Part shown: piece after piece, positions 24,940 to 34,000 of the stretch
How the letters are laid out: each line of letters starts with the position of its first letter
Numbering within the stretch: position 1 is the stretch's first letter
Source: Polyangiaceae bacterium
Lineage (GTDB): Bacteria; Myxococcota_A; Polyangia; Polyangiales; Polyangiaceae
NCBI GenBank assembly: GCA_029266615.1
Contig: JAQSWN010000046.1
Location: forward strand, 1-59,522
Length of the DNA: 59,522 bases
Direction: 5' to 3'
Made by a program: the position numbers and the translations under genes
The notes under the pieces: model-generated
Database searches by the model: none
Seen by the model: only the letters and a program-made list of their open reading frames with translations
What the model was told of the DNA's origin: nothing

Positions 24940-25659
24940 CTACGAGGTCGGTGAGAGCTTGCGCTCCACGCTCTTGACCGACGCCACGATTTGCTCGACC
25001 ACCTGCTCGATCGACAAGCTGGAGCTATCTACCAGCAGCGCGTCATCCGCCTGGCGGAGCGGCGCAATGGGCCGCGTGCTGTCGCGACGATCGCGCTCGG
25101 TGACCTCACTCAGCACTTCCGCCAAGGTCGGCGGCGTGCCGCGCGCGGCCAGCTCGTCTCGGCGGCGCTGGGCGCGCACGTCCACGCTCGCGGTGAGATA
25201 GAACTTCGCCTCTGCGTCCGGAAAAACCACGGTGCCGATGTCACGACCTTCGAGCACGACGCCGCCTTCCCTTCCCTGCGCGCGTTGCAGCTCGAGCAGC
25301 GAGTCGCGCACGCCCGGGAACGCCGAGACCTGACTTGCACCCTGCCCGATGCTCTGCGCGCGAATCGCGAGCGACACGTCCTGCCCGCGCAGCAGCACCT
25401 GGCTCACGCCGTCCACTCCGCGCCGCAGCTGGACCGCGTTGTCCGCCACCAGCGCGTCGGAAAGGCCCGTGACGCGCGCCTCGTCATCGAAAGAGACGCC
25501 CGCGCGTTCAGCCGCTAGCGCCACCACGCGGTACAGCGCGCCCGTATCCACGATGAGGTAGCCCAACCGCTCCGCCACCTTGCGCGTCACGGTGCTCTTG
25601 CCGGCGCCGGCGGGACCATCGATGGCGACGACCGGTTTTCTCCTGCGCGGGGCGTTCAC
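24940..25659 (-). CDS. cmk: Cytidylate kinase
   Basis: 239 aa. P-loop G15-P-A-G-A-G-K-S22, then I-V-D-T-G-A-L-Y-R (CMP binding), I-R-A-Q-S-I-G and S-x-V-S-A-F-P-G-V-R, and the hallmark G-R-D-I-G-T-V-V-F-P-D-A. All key residues look standard. It phosphorylates CMP and dCMP to the diphosphates in the cytosol. Its start overlaps the aroA stop by 4 nt (ATGA), the conserved aroA-cmk coupling. Confidence 0.95.
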   Translation of the reverse strand: MNAPRRRKPVVAIDGPAGAGKSTVTRKVAERLGYLIVDTGALYRVVALAAERAGVSFDDEARVTGLSDALVADNAVQLRRGVDGVSQVLLRGQDVSLAIRAQSIGQGASQVSAFPGVRDSLLELQRAQGREGGVVLEGRDIGTVVFPDAEAKFYLTASVDVRAQRRRDELAARGTPPTLAEVLSEVTERDRRDSTRPIAPLRQADDALLVDSSSLSIEQVVEQIVASVKSVERKLSPTS

Positions 25660-27008
25660 TGCTGGACCTCTATTTCCGCGCCCAGCGCCCGCAAGGTTCC
25701 GACGAAGCGTGGGAAGCTCACCGCGATGGGGTCCGCGTCATCAATCACGCTTTCTCCGTCGGCGGCAAGCGCGAGCAACGCCGCCGCCATAGCGATGCGG
25801 TGATCACCGCCGGAGCTCACCCGCGCCGCCTTCAGCGGGCGCTCCGGGGAGCCTTCGATGACCAAGCCGTCCGGCTTCTCCGAGACGGTGACCCCAAACG
25901 CCCGGAGAAGGCGGCAAAGCGCGTGGAGCCGGTCCGAGACTTCGTCTCGCAGCTCGGCCACGTCGGAAATTTCCGTGATGCCACGCGCGCGGGCGGCCAG
26001 CACGCACGCGACCGGCACTTCGTCCATACCGCGCAGCGCGAGCTCCCCGGAGATGCGAATGCCGCGTAGCGGCGCGCATACCGAGCTCACTTCGCCGTAC
26101 GGCTCTCCCAGCGAATCACCCGTCGGAGTGATTCCGCTCCTGCCGCCGAACAGGCGGATCATGTCCAAGATGCCCGCGCGCGTCGGGTTCAAACCCGTGC
26201 GGCGGGTGCTCACGCTGCTGTCCGGCACGAGCTGCGCCGCCGCGAGCACGAACGCGGCCGCTGAAATGTCGCCGGGGATGTCGGCCACGAAGCCGCGGAT
26301 CGCGAGCGGATCGGCCGGGGGGTGGAGGCTCACGGCGGAACCGACGCCCTGCACGGGCAGCCCGAGGGCGCTCAGCAGTCGCTCGGTGTGGTCACGCGAG
26401 AGCACGGGCTCGTGAATGAGCGTCGGGCCGGACGCGAACAAACCAGAGAGCAGGAGCGCGCCCTTGGCGTGGTCGTTGGGCCGGCTGAGCACGTAGTCCA
26501 GGGGCGCGAGCCGCTCCGTCGTGAGCGGACCGATAACCAGCGGCAGGCACACTTCGCTCGGATCGTCCGGATGCGGCGTGCCGAGGATCTGCGCGCCTCG
26601 CTTGGCGAGCGGCTCCGTGACCGCGCGCATACGGCGGCGTTGATTACTGCCAGTTCCCACCAGCTTGGTCTCGAACGGCTGCCCAGCGAGCACACCGGTG
26701 AGGAGCCGCGCGGTCGTCGGCGAATGGCCGCAGTCGAGCGGCGCCGTCGGCGCCGTGAGCCCCCGCAAGCCGACGCCGCGGATTCGTAGCGTCCCCTTCT
26801 GGTCGTCTTCGTAGCGCACCCCCAGCGCCGCGAGCGCGCGGAGCATGCCCAGGTTGTCGCTTCCGTAGGCGAAGCCCCGCAGCTCGCACGGGCCATTGGA
26901 CAGCGCCGCCAAGATCAACGCGCGGTGCGTGATGCTGCGATCGCTGGGGACGGGCACGCTGCCGCGGAGCGGCTTCTGCGCGGGGCGGACGATCAGGCGT
27001 GACGGCAT
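25656..27008 (-). CDS. aroA: EPSP-synthase-family protein with altered active-site residues
   Basis: 450 aa, class II length, aligned throughout with 3-phosphoshikimate 1-carboxyvinyltransferase. Kept: D329-E-V-P (catalytic Asp), H403-R404, and the late V-S-F-P-R-F. Changed relative to the family: the Lys of G-D-K-S is Arg (S22-D-R24-S); G-N-S-G-T is G94-H-S-P97-T; S-A-Q-V-K-S is N178-D-H-A-K-G; and K-E-S/T-D/N-R is E356-V-S-D-R360. The canonical enzyme joins PEP and shikimate-3-phosphate. With the Gln, Lys and Glu positions all changed, normal activity is doubtful. It is probably a divergent enolpyruvyl-transferase-like protein, or an enzyme with shifted specificity. Confidence 0.85.
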   Translation of the reverse strand: MPSRLIVRPAQKPLRGSVPVPSDRSITHRALILAALSNGPCELRGFAYGSDNLGMLRALAALGVRYEDDQKGTLRIRGVGLRGLTAPTAPLDCGHSPTTARLLTGVLAGQPFETKLVGTGSNQRRRMRAVTEPLAKRGAQILGTPHPDDPSEVCLPLVIGPLTTERLAPLDYVLSRPNDHAKGALLLSGLFASGPTLIHEPVLSRDHTERLLSALGLPVQGVGSAVSLHPPADPLAIRGFVADIPGDISAAAFVLAAAQLVPDSSVSTRRTGLNPTRAGILDMIRLFGGRSGITPTGDSLGEPYGEVSSVCAPLRGIRISGELALRGMDEVPVACVLAARARGITEISDVAELRDEVSDRLHALCRLLRAFGVTVSEKPDGLVIEGSPERPLKAARVSSGGDHRIAMAAALLALAADGESVIDDADPIAVSFPRFVGTLRALGAEIEVQQ

Positions 27009-27021
27009 GCGGGAGCGCTAT

Positions 27022-28020
27022 TCATTGTGACACGGGCTGGGGAGGAGCTTTGGGCAACGAGCCGATCAAGTCGTCCAGGCGCGCGAGCAGGGCCGAGAAC
27101 GCCACCGCGTCGATGCCCGCGACGAAGTGGCCCTCCTTACCGACCGCCTCCGCTTCGAGCTTACGGACGGGCTGAGGGATGCCGAGCAGCGCCAGAAAAG
27201 GTGTGTAAGTGGCCAACATTGCCTTGGTTTCCTCCACTTTCCCGGCGCCCACCTTCGCGGTCGCCTCGTCCGGATACACGAGCGTTCCCGCCAAGTTGAC
27301 GCCCGGCGAGGCGAAGTTGCCGATGACGGACAGCGTCTCGACGCCGTCCAAGAATGGGAGGCGGCTCCGGAGCGCGTTCGGCACCGGGTTGTCTTTCAGG
27401 TTCGAGCCGAACGCGAACGGCACGTTCTGTTGCGCCAGCACCTTGTTCGCCCAGGGCAACAGCTCTCGCTTCGCCGTTCCGTCCTTGATGCGATCCAGCG
27501 AGCGGCGAATGCCGGTTTGGTTGCCGAAGAGCGCGGTTCGCGTGGTCAAGACGGTGAATCCGACACTCTCCGCCGTGTACAGCGCGCGACCGGCGTATGT
27601 CGTCTTCGTGACCGGCACCCCTTGCGGCGTTTTCTGGACACCGTCCGCGGCCGCTTCGATCTTCTGCGGGTCGAAGGTACCCAGGGCTACGCCGGCCACG
27701 TCCGCCCCCTGCATCGAGTACACACCGAAATAGGCCTTTTTCAGGTCCCGCTTCGGATCGTAACCGGCCGCGTCCGGCACGGGCGCGCGCCGCTTGGCGA
27801 CCTCCAGCAGCTTGTCGCCGAACTGCGAGGCGAACAGCGCCTCCGTATCCAGCACGCCGACCGTGATCGCGCCGCCCGGCAACAGCGCCAGGGGATCCGA
27901 ATCGATTTCGACCGTCGTCTTCTCTTTGCCTTGCGCCGTGTGGACGATCACGTCCTCTTTCTTGGCGCAGGCGGCCACCGTGAGCGCGGCGAGCGCGGCG
28001 ACCACCAGACGCCGCATCAT
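27022..28020 (-). CDS. Lipoprotein X, occupying the tyrA position of the supraoperon
   Basis: 332 aa. M-M-R-R-L-V-V-A-A with lipobox V-A-A-C and an immediate Lys-Lys. The mature protein is alpha/beta, with P-G-G-A-I-T-V-G-V-L-D-T-E and D-L-K-K-A-Y-F-G-V-Y-S-M but no recognised motif. It overlaps hisC by 4 nt and lies 14 bp before aroA, exactly where prephenate dehydrogenase (tyrA) sits in proteobacterial clusters. It has no Rossmann dinucleotide motif and a secretion signal, so it is not TyrA. Confidence 0.65.
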   Translation of the reverse strand: MMRRLVVAALAALTVAACAKKEDVIVHTAQGKEKTTVEIDSDPLALLPGGAITVGVLDTEALFASQFGDKLLEVAKRRAPVPDAAGYDPKRDLKKAYFGVYSMQGADVAGVALGTFDPQKIEAAADGVQKTPQGVPVTKTTYAGRALYTAESVGFTVLTTRTALFGNQTGIRRSLDRIKDGTAKRELLPWANKVLAQQNVPFAFGSNLKDNPVPNALRSRLPFLDGVETLSVIGNFASPGVNLAGTLVYPDEATAKVGAGKVEETKAMLATYTPFLALLGIPQPVRKLEAEAVGKEGHFVAGIDAVAFSALLARLDDLIGSLPKAPPQPVSQ

Positions 28021-29099
28021 GACAACACCTCCGCGAGCGCGTTCAAAAACCGATCGTTTTCGCGCTCGGTTCCGAGGGTGACGCGCAAGGAAGTGGGCAA
28101 GCTCGCGAAAGGCCGCACGATGACGCCCTTTTTCAGTAGCGCGTCGTACACCGGGCGCGCAGGCCGCAAGACGTCCACCAGCACGAAGTTGGCTTGGCTC
28201 GGCGCCACCTTGAGGCCTCGTGCGCCAAGCGCAACCGTCACGCGCTCGCGCTCGCGGCTGTTCAGCTCCCGCGCCTTCTGCACGTGCGGCTGGTCGTCCA
28301 GCGCGGCGGCCGCGGCGGCTTGCGCCAGCGTGCTCACATTGAACGGGGCCCGTACCCGGTTCATGTAGTCGATGAGATGCTTCGGCCCTACCGCGTAGCC
28401 GACCCGAAACGCGGCCAGGCCGTAAATCTTCGAGAAAGTGCGCAGCACCAAGAGCCGCTCACGCAAGCCGCGCAGTTGCAAGCTGTCCGGGTAATCCGAA
28501 GCGTCCGCGTACTCCAGGTACGCCTCGTCCATGACGATGATCACTTCCGGCGGCACCTCGCGCAGGAGCTTCTCCACCGCCGCGCGGCCGACGTGAGTGC
28601 CGGTCGGGTTGTTGGGGTTCGCGACGAACATGAGCCGCGTCTGCGGCGTGACCGCGGCGGCCATCGCCGGCAGATCGTGACGCAGCTCCGCGGTGAGCGG
28701 CACGGCCGTGAACGGCACGCCGCAAGCTAACGCCGCGATGCGATAGACGACGAACGCCGGATCAGCGAAAACGATGTGGCTCTCGGGCGTGCAAAAGACG
28801 CGCACGGCCAAGTCGAGCAGCTCGTTCGAGCCCGCGCCGAGCAGCACCTCGTTCATTCCCACGCCATGCTTGGTCGCGAGCTTCACGCGCAAATCGTGAG
28901 CGGCGCCGTCCGGGTACCGGTGCGAGTCCGCCATCACCCGCATGGCCGCCTCCAGCGCGCGCGGGCTCGGGCCCAGCGGGTTCTCGTTCGACGCGAGCTT
29001 CACCGCGTCCGTGATGCCCAGCTCGCGCGCCAGCTCTTCTATCGGCTTGCCCCCTTCGTAGGGAGCCAAGCCTTCGATTGTCGGGATCACCAAAGCCAT
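28017..29099 (-). CDS. hisC: Histidinol-phosphate aminotransferase
   Basis: 360 aa, fold-type I PLP enzyme. Conserved L-A-S-N-E-N-P-L-G, N-P-N-N-P-T-G, D-E-A-Y-L-E-Y and the PLP lysine in F-S-K-I-Y-G-L-A with R-V-G-Y; the C-terminus has L-R-V-T-L-G-T and E-N-D-R-F-L. All residues look normal, in contrast to its cluster partners PheA and AroA. It may serve histidine synthesis, or transaminate phenylpyruvate or hydroxyphenylpyruvate as HisC homologues in such clusters do. 51 bp separate it from pheA. Confidence 0.92.
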   Translation of the reverse strand: MALVIPTIEGLAPYEGGKPIEELARELGITDAVKLASNENPLGPSPRALEAAMRVMADSHRYPDGAAHDLRVKLATKHGVGMNEVLLGAGSNELLDLAVRVFCTPESHIVFADPAFVVYRIAALACGVPFTAVPLTAELRHDLPAMAAAVTPQTRLMFVANPNNPTGTHVGRAAVEKLLREVPPEVIIVMDEAYLEYADASDYPDSLQLRGLRERLLVLRTFSKIYGLAAFRVGYAVGPKHLIDYMNRVRAPFNVSTLAQAAAAAALDDQPHVQKARELNSRERERVTVALGARGLKVAPSQANFVLVDVLRPARPVYDALLKKGVIVRPFASLPTSLRVTLGTERENDRFLNALAEVLS

Positions 29100-29150
29100 G
29101 CGGCGGGCAGCCTACATCATCGCCCGACGTTGTGCTCGCGCCGCGCTTGC

Positions 29151-30224
29151 TCAGGCTTCTTGCGGAAAGGACCCCAGCACCCGCAGGTACCGCGTGCTCT
29201 TTTTCACGGCTTCGAGTGCGGTAATCACGCCGCGGTCCGTCGCGTGCCCGCCGATCTCCACGTAAAAAACGTAGTCCCACGACTCGCGACCGGCGGGGCG
29301 CGAGTGCAGCCGGCGCAGGTTGATCCCACGCTCCGCGAAGTGGCGCAGGATGTCGAACAACGAGCCCGGCTTGTCGTCGATGCTGAACAGCAGGCACGTC
29401 ACGTCCGCGCCCGAACGGCTGGCGGGGCGCGGAGCCGCGATCGCGTAACGCATCTTCGTGTCCGGGGCGTCCCCCACGTTTTGGCGCAGGACCTCGAGCG
29501 AGTGGTCGCGTCCGGTCGGCTCCGGCAAAACCGCAGCGCTGGTAGCGTCCTCGTGCGCGAGCTCGGCTGCCACCCTCATCGACCGTACATCGATGACGGA
29601 GACGCGCGGGAGCTCCGCGTCCAAGAAGCGCTGGCACGCCGCGTGGCCGGCCGGCGTCGTGTAAACCTTCTCGATGTCCCCGAGGGAGCCGGCTCGCCCC
29701 ATGAGCTCGAGCATCTGCGGCAGCGTGCGAGCGCCAACGATGACGAGGTCTGTATCCGTCAGGGCCGTGACGGAGGTTTGCACCAACCCGTCCGACGACG
29801 ATTCGAAGGGAAAAACAGCGCAAGCCGCGCGACCGCGCGCCACTTCTTCCAGCGCGTCTCGGACCGTGACGGACTCGGTGAACGAACCGCCCGCACCGAA
29901 ATGCGCGCGGCTCACCACGTGACAAAAGCCGCCTTCCGGCCCTAGGTACGCGACGCGCGGCGCCTGCTCGATGGCTCGTGCTGACGCGCGGATCGCGCCG
30001 AAAATGGCGTTCAGCGAGTCGGGCAGCAAGTCACCGCTGGCGTGCGACGTGAGCGTGGAAAGCGCGTCGCGATCCGTCACGTCCGCGGCTGGCTCACTTT
30101 CTGAGCGCGTGCGAATCTCTTTGGAGGCGCGAGCGCGCGCTTCCAAGCGCTCCAAGATCTCGCGATCCAGCCGCGCGATCTCCGTGCGGAGCTCCGGCGT
30201 GCTGCGTCGCGAGTCGGCGCTCAT
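29151..30224 (-). CDS. pheA: PheA-like chorismate mutase/prephenate dehydratase/ACT protein with degenerate active sites
   Basis: 357 aa with the P-protein order: AroQ-like helices (1-88), prephenate-dehydratase domain (about 90-268), ACT domain (about 275-350). The ACT motifs are good: K-P-G-S-L-F, L-H-S-R-P, W-D-Y-V-F-Y-V-E. In the dehydratase domain the invariant E-N-S is E141-S-S, the S-H-P-Q region is T189-T-P-A, and the T-R-F triad is M258-R-Y, so the catalytic Thr is missing. In the mutase part the active-site Lys appears to be Arg. The architecture implies Phe synthesis, but the residues argue for lost or changed catalysis. Its ATG overlaps the upstream stop (TGATG). Confidence 0.85.
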   Translation of the reverse strand: MSADSRRSTPELRTEIARLDREILERLEARARASKEIRTRSESEPAADVTDRDALSTLTSHASGDLLPDSLNAIFGAIRASARAIEQAPRVAYLGPEGGFCHVVSRAHFGAGGSFTESVTVRDALEEVARGRAACAVFPFESSSDGLVQTSVTALTDTDLVIVGARTLPQMLELMGRAGSLGDIEKVYTTPAGHAACQRFLDAELPRVSVIDVRSMRVAAELAHEDATSAAVLPEPTGRDHSLEVLRQNVGDAPDTKMRYAIAAPRPASRSGADVTCLLFSIDDKPGSLFDILRHFAERGINLRRLHSRPAGRESWDYVFYVEIGGHATDRGVITALEAVKKSTRYLRVLGSFPQEA

Positions 30225-30562
30225 CAGGTGCTCGAAGCTCCGGTGCTCGAGCCGGTCGAAGGCGTGCTGCTAGTGCTCGTGGTCGAGGCCGCCGAATCCG
30301 TCTTCGTGGTAGTGCTGGATGACGAGCTGTCGCTCGTGGGGCTGCTGCTAGCGGGCTCCGCCTTCTTGGCGCCCCCGCCGGAGCTGCTGTAGAGGTCGGC
30401 GTACCAGCCACCACCCTTGAGAATGAAGCCTGCACCGCCGGACACCTGGCGCTTCGCAGTCGCCTCGTGGCACTGAGGACATTCGGTGAGGGCGGCGGCA
30501 CTGATGGACTGCTCCGCCTCCCAGGCGTGGCCGCAGGCGGTGCAGGCGTATTCGTAAGTCAT
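30224..30562 (-). CDS. FmdB-type zinc-ribbon protein with Ser/Thr-rich tail
   Basis: 112 aa from ATG 30562; a longer frame adds 13 poor residues. It begins M-T-Y-E-Y-A-C-T-A-C-G, and a second pair C-P-Q-C completes the FmdB/CxxC...CxxC regulatory-protein zinc ribbon, followed by G-G-A-G-F-I-L-K-G-G-G-W-Y. The C-terminal half is almost all Ser, Thr, Ala and Gly, low-complexity and probably disordered. It is the head of the pheA-hisC-aroA-cmk run, coupled to pheA by TGATG. Confidence 0.8.
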   Translation of the reverse strand: MTYEYACTACGHAWEAEQSISAAALTECPQCHEATAKRQVSGGAGFILKGGGWYADLYSSSGGGAKKAEPASSSPTSDSSSSSTTTKTDSAASTTSTSSTPSTGSSTGASST

Positions 30563-31008
30563 CGCTCGTTTTGAAATGATTCCGGGCCGTCCCGTTGTCA
30601 ACGCCTAGGTTCGCCTCCTCATCTGCTCCGAGGGGCTCAACGGCACTGGATACGACCCAGCCAAACGGCGCTGGCGCCGCTTCGCGACGGCGCCTACCCA
30701 CGACCCGTTGGGGTACCGGCCGGACCTGTCACCTATTTAAGCGCGCCCGAGACACCCGGTTGACCAGCCCTGACCGCCCAACGTATAGGGCTGAACGGAT
30801 CACCACTGCCCAAAGGATAGGGGTTCGAGCAAATCTGGGGGAAAGTTGAGAATCGCCCTTGTGCGCGTCCGTTCAGGAGCGTAGATACGTGGTGAGCGAC
30901 GTGACGATACATGTAGTGACGTACGTTGCCACGGCGTCCGAGCCGGTCGGTGCGCCGACCCGCTTGGGGTACCATAGACCAACTTCCGACTCGTCGAGGA
31001 CAGGCTGA
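30563..31008. other. Divergent intergenic region between fmdB and smc
   Basis: 446 bp without a convincing gene. It contains the promoter-like pair at 30760-30789 and several Pro/Thr-like low-quality frames. Its GC is lower than that of the flanking coding DNA. It must hold the promoter of the minus-strand aromatic/rpsA cluster as well as that of smc. Confidence 0.5.
30760..30789 (+). promoter_or_regulatory. Sigma-70-like promoter, possibly for smc
   Basis: TTGACC (30760-30765), an 18-bp spacer and TATAGG (30784-30789) point toward smc, leaving a leader of about 210 nt. The match is good for a GC-rich genome, but no transcript evidence exists. Confidence 0.4.
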
Positions 31009-34000
31009 ATGCACATCAAGAAGCTCGAGATCACGGGATTCAAGTCCTTCGTGGACCGTTCCGTCATCCACTTCGACCACGACATCGTCGGCATCGTCGG
31101 GCCCAACGGCTGCGGCAAGTCGAACATCGTGGACGCCATCCGGTGGACGCTGGGCGAGCAGAGCGCGAAGCACTTGCGCGGCCGCGCCATGGAAGACGTC
31201 ATCTTCAACGGCTCGGAGTCGCGCGGGCCGAACGGCATGGCGGAGGTTACCCTCACCTTCGACAACACGAATCCGGAGTACGCGGAGAGCCTACCCCCGG
31301 AGTACAAGGACTACCCGGAGATCGCGGTTACGCGCCGGCTATTCCGTGACGGTACCAGCGAGTACCTGCTGAACAAGACGCAGGTACGCCTGCGCGACGT
31401 GACGGAGCTGTTCCTCGGGACCGGCGTCGGCACGAAGGCGTACTCGATCGTCGAGCAGGGGCGCATCGGGCAAATCGTGAGCTCGCGTCCGGAAGACCGA
31501 CGCCTGTTCATCGAGGAGGCCGCCGGCATCACCAAGTACAAGCAGCGCCGTAAGCAAGCCGAGCGCAAGATGGATCTCACGCGGCAGAACCTGCTGCGCA
31601 TCACGGACATCGTGTCCGAGATCGATCGCTCGCGCGCTTCGCTCAAACGCCAGGTCGCCAAGGCCGAGCGCTTCATCGAGTACCGCAAGGAGCTCGACGA
31701 CCTCTCTTTGCACGACGCTTCCCATCGCTTGCTGGAGCTCATCGTCACGGAGCGGGTGGAGACGGAAGGGCTCGCCGAAGCCAGCGAAAAAGCCGGCTCT
31801 TCACGCACCGCCCTCCGCGAGCGGGAGAGCGAGATCGAGGTCGTGCGCGAGCAAGCGGGCGCCACCGAGTCGCGCACCGACGAAGCCTCACGCCGCGCCT
31901 TCGAGGCGGACAACGAGGTGAGCACGCTGCACGCGGACATCGAGCGCTCGCGGGACCGGCTCACCCACTTGGGCGACCGTATCTCCAGCGGCCGTAACGA
32001 GCTGGAAGAGATCCACACCCGGGTCGCCGGCTTGAAGAACGAGCAGGCGGATTTCAGCGCCCGCATCGACGACCTCTCGCAAGACGAGCGCGCTCGTGAA
32101 GCCGACGCGCTCGCGGAAACGGAAGCGCTCGCCGAGCTGCAAGGCGAGGAAGCGCGCGCCAGCGACGAAGTCATGGAGCTGCGGCGAAAGACGGGCGAGC
32201 TCACGGCGCTGGCCGCGGGCGCGGAGGCGCGCATCGACGGCGTCGCCCAACGCGTCGCGGAAGGCCGCACCCGCCGCGATAAGATGTCGAGCGAACGCGA
32301 TCAGGTCACGGCGGAGCTGGCGGATCACGTCGCTCGAAAGCTCGCCCTCACCCAAAGCGTGCAGGAGTTCGCGGAGGGCAAGAAGCTCAGCGCGGACGAG
32401 AAAGCACAGCTCGAGAAAGAGCTGGAGGGCCTCCGCTCCGGATTGCTGGACAGCGAGCGCTCCGTCGACACTGCGAAGAACGAGCTATCGATCAAGCGCA
32501 ACCGGCTTCGCGCGCTCGAAGACCTGCATCGTCGCTTGGAAGGCGTCGGCGCGGGCGCCCGCGCGCTGCTCGGCAAGGGAGATGCGCGAGTCTTGGGCTT
32601 GGTCGCGGACCGGCTGGAGGCTCCTGAAGAGCTGACCTTGGCCGTGGCGGGCCTGCTCGGGCGCACGCTGCAAGCCGTCGTCGTTAGCGAGACCTCGGCA
32701 GGGCTGGAGCTCCTCGCGGAGCTACAAAAAGCATCGCGCGGTCGCGCGGACGTGATCGGGCTTTCGCCGACGCTCGCCTTGAGCGAGCCTAAGCTCGTCT
32801 CGGACCCGCGCGTGCTCGGGCGCATCGCGGACAAGCTGAAGTTCGCCGAAGGTGACGAGTCGCTTCGCGCGCTGGTGGGTGACGCCGTCTACGTTCAGAC
32901 CGCGGGCGACGCGGTCGAGATCTCGCGTACGCAAGGCGTGGTCGCGGTCGCGTTGGACGGCACGGTGGCGCGTCCGGACGGCGTCGTCAGCGGCGGCAGT
33001 GGCGACGACGTCGCGAGCGGCATGATCGAGCAGAAGCGCGAGATGCAGCAGCTCCGCGGCGAGGTGACTCGCCTGGAAGCCGAGCACGCCCGCGTGCACG
33101 CCGACCACACTGCGCTCCGTGCACGCCTCACCGAGGTGGGCACCGCCCTCGAGCATGCGCGTGAGCAGGCGCACGTCGGAGAGGTCGCGCACATCACGGC
33201 CGAGAAGGATCTGGCCCGCGCCCTGAACGAAATCGACCGGGCGGAGTCGCGTATCGCCAAGCTGGCCACGGAGCTGACGGATACGGACGCAGCCCTAGAG
33301 CTGGCCGCAGTGCAAGAAGGCGAATCGCGCGCCCAGCTGGACGCTCTCCGCACGGAGCTCGACAAGCTCAACATCGAGCTCGCGCGGGCGGAGAGCACGG
33401 CCGCGGCCTGGCGTGAGCGGGTCGCCACGCAGCTCTCCTTGGTCACCGAGCGCAAGGTGCGCCTCGCGCAGGTCAAGGAGCAGGTGGAAGCCGCTCGCGC
33501 CGCCCTGGAGCGGGTCGCCAGTTCCCTCGTGGAGCTGGAGGCGCGCGCGCACAAGCTGGACGAAGAGCTGGACGAAGCGTCGGCCGCGTTCGGCGAAACC
33601 GCCGCGCGCATCGTCATCGCACGGGAGCAGCGCATCGACGCGACTCAAGCCGCCAAGCTGGCCCACGCGGAGCTCACCGAAGCGCGCGCCTTGCTGGAGC
33701 AGGTGCGCGGCAGCCTCGCCGGTCAGGAGTCGGAGCTCAAGGCTCTGCGCGACGCGCTGGAAACGCTGGACGAAGCCGTGCGTAAGCACGAAATGGCCGC
33801 GCAGCGCATCGGCCTCGAGCGCGAGCACTTGCTCACCAAGGTGCGCGAGCGCTTCCGCGGCTTGGACCTTCGGCGCGTCGTCGGCGACTACCACATGCGC
33901 ATGCCGCCGGACGCCGAGCAGCGCCGCCGCATCGACGAGCTCACCCAGCTCATCGACCGCATGGGCCCCGTGAACCTAGACGCGAAGGCAGAGCACGACG

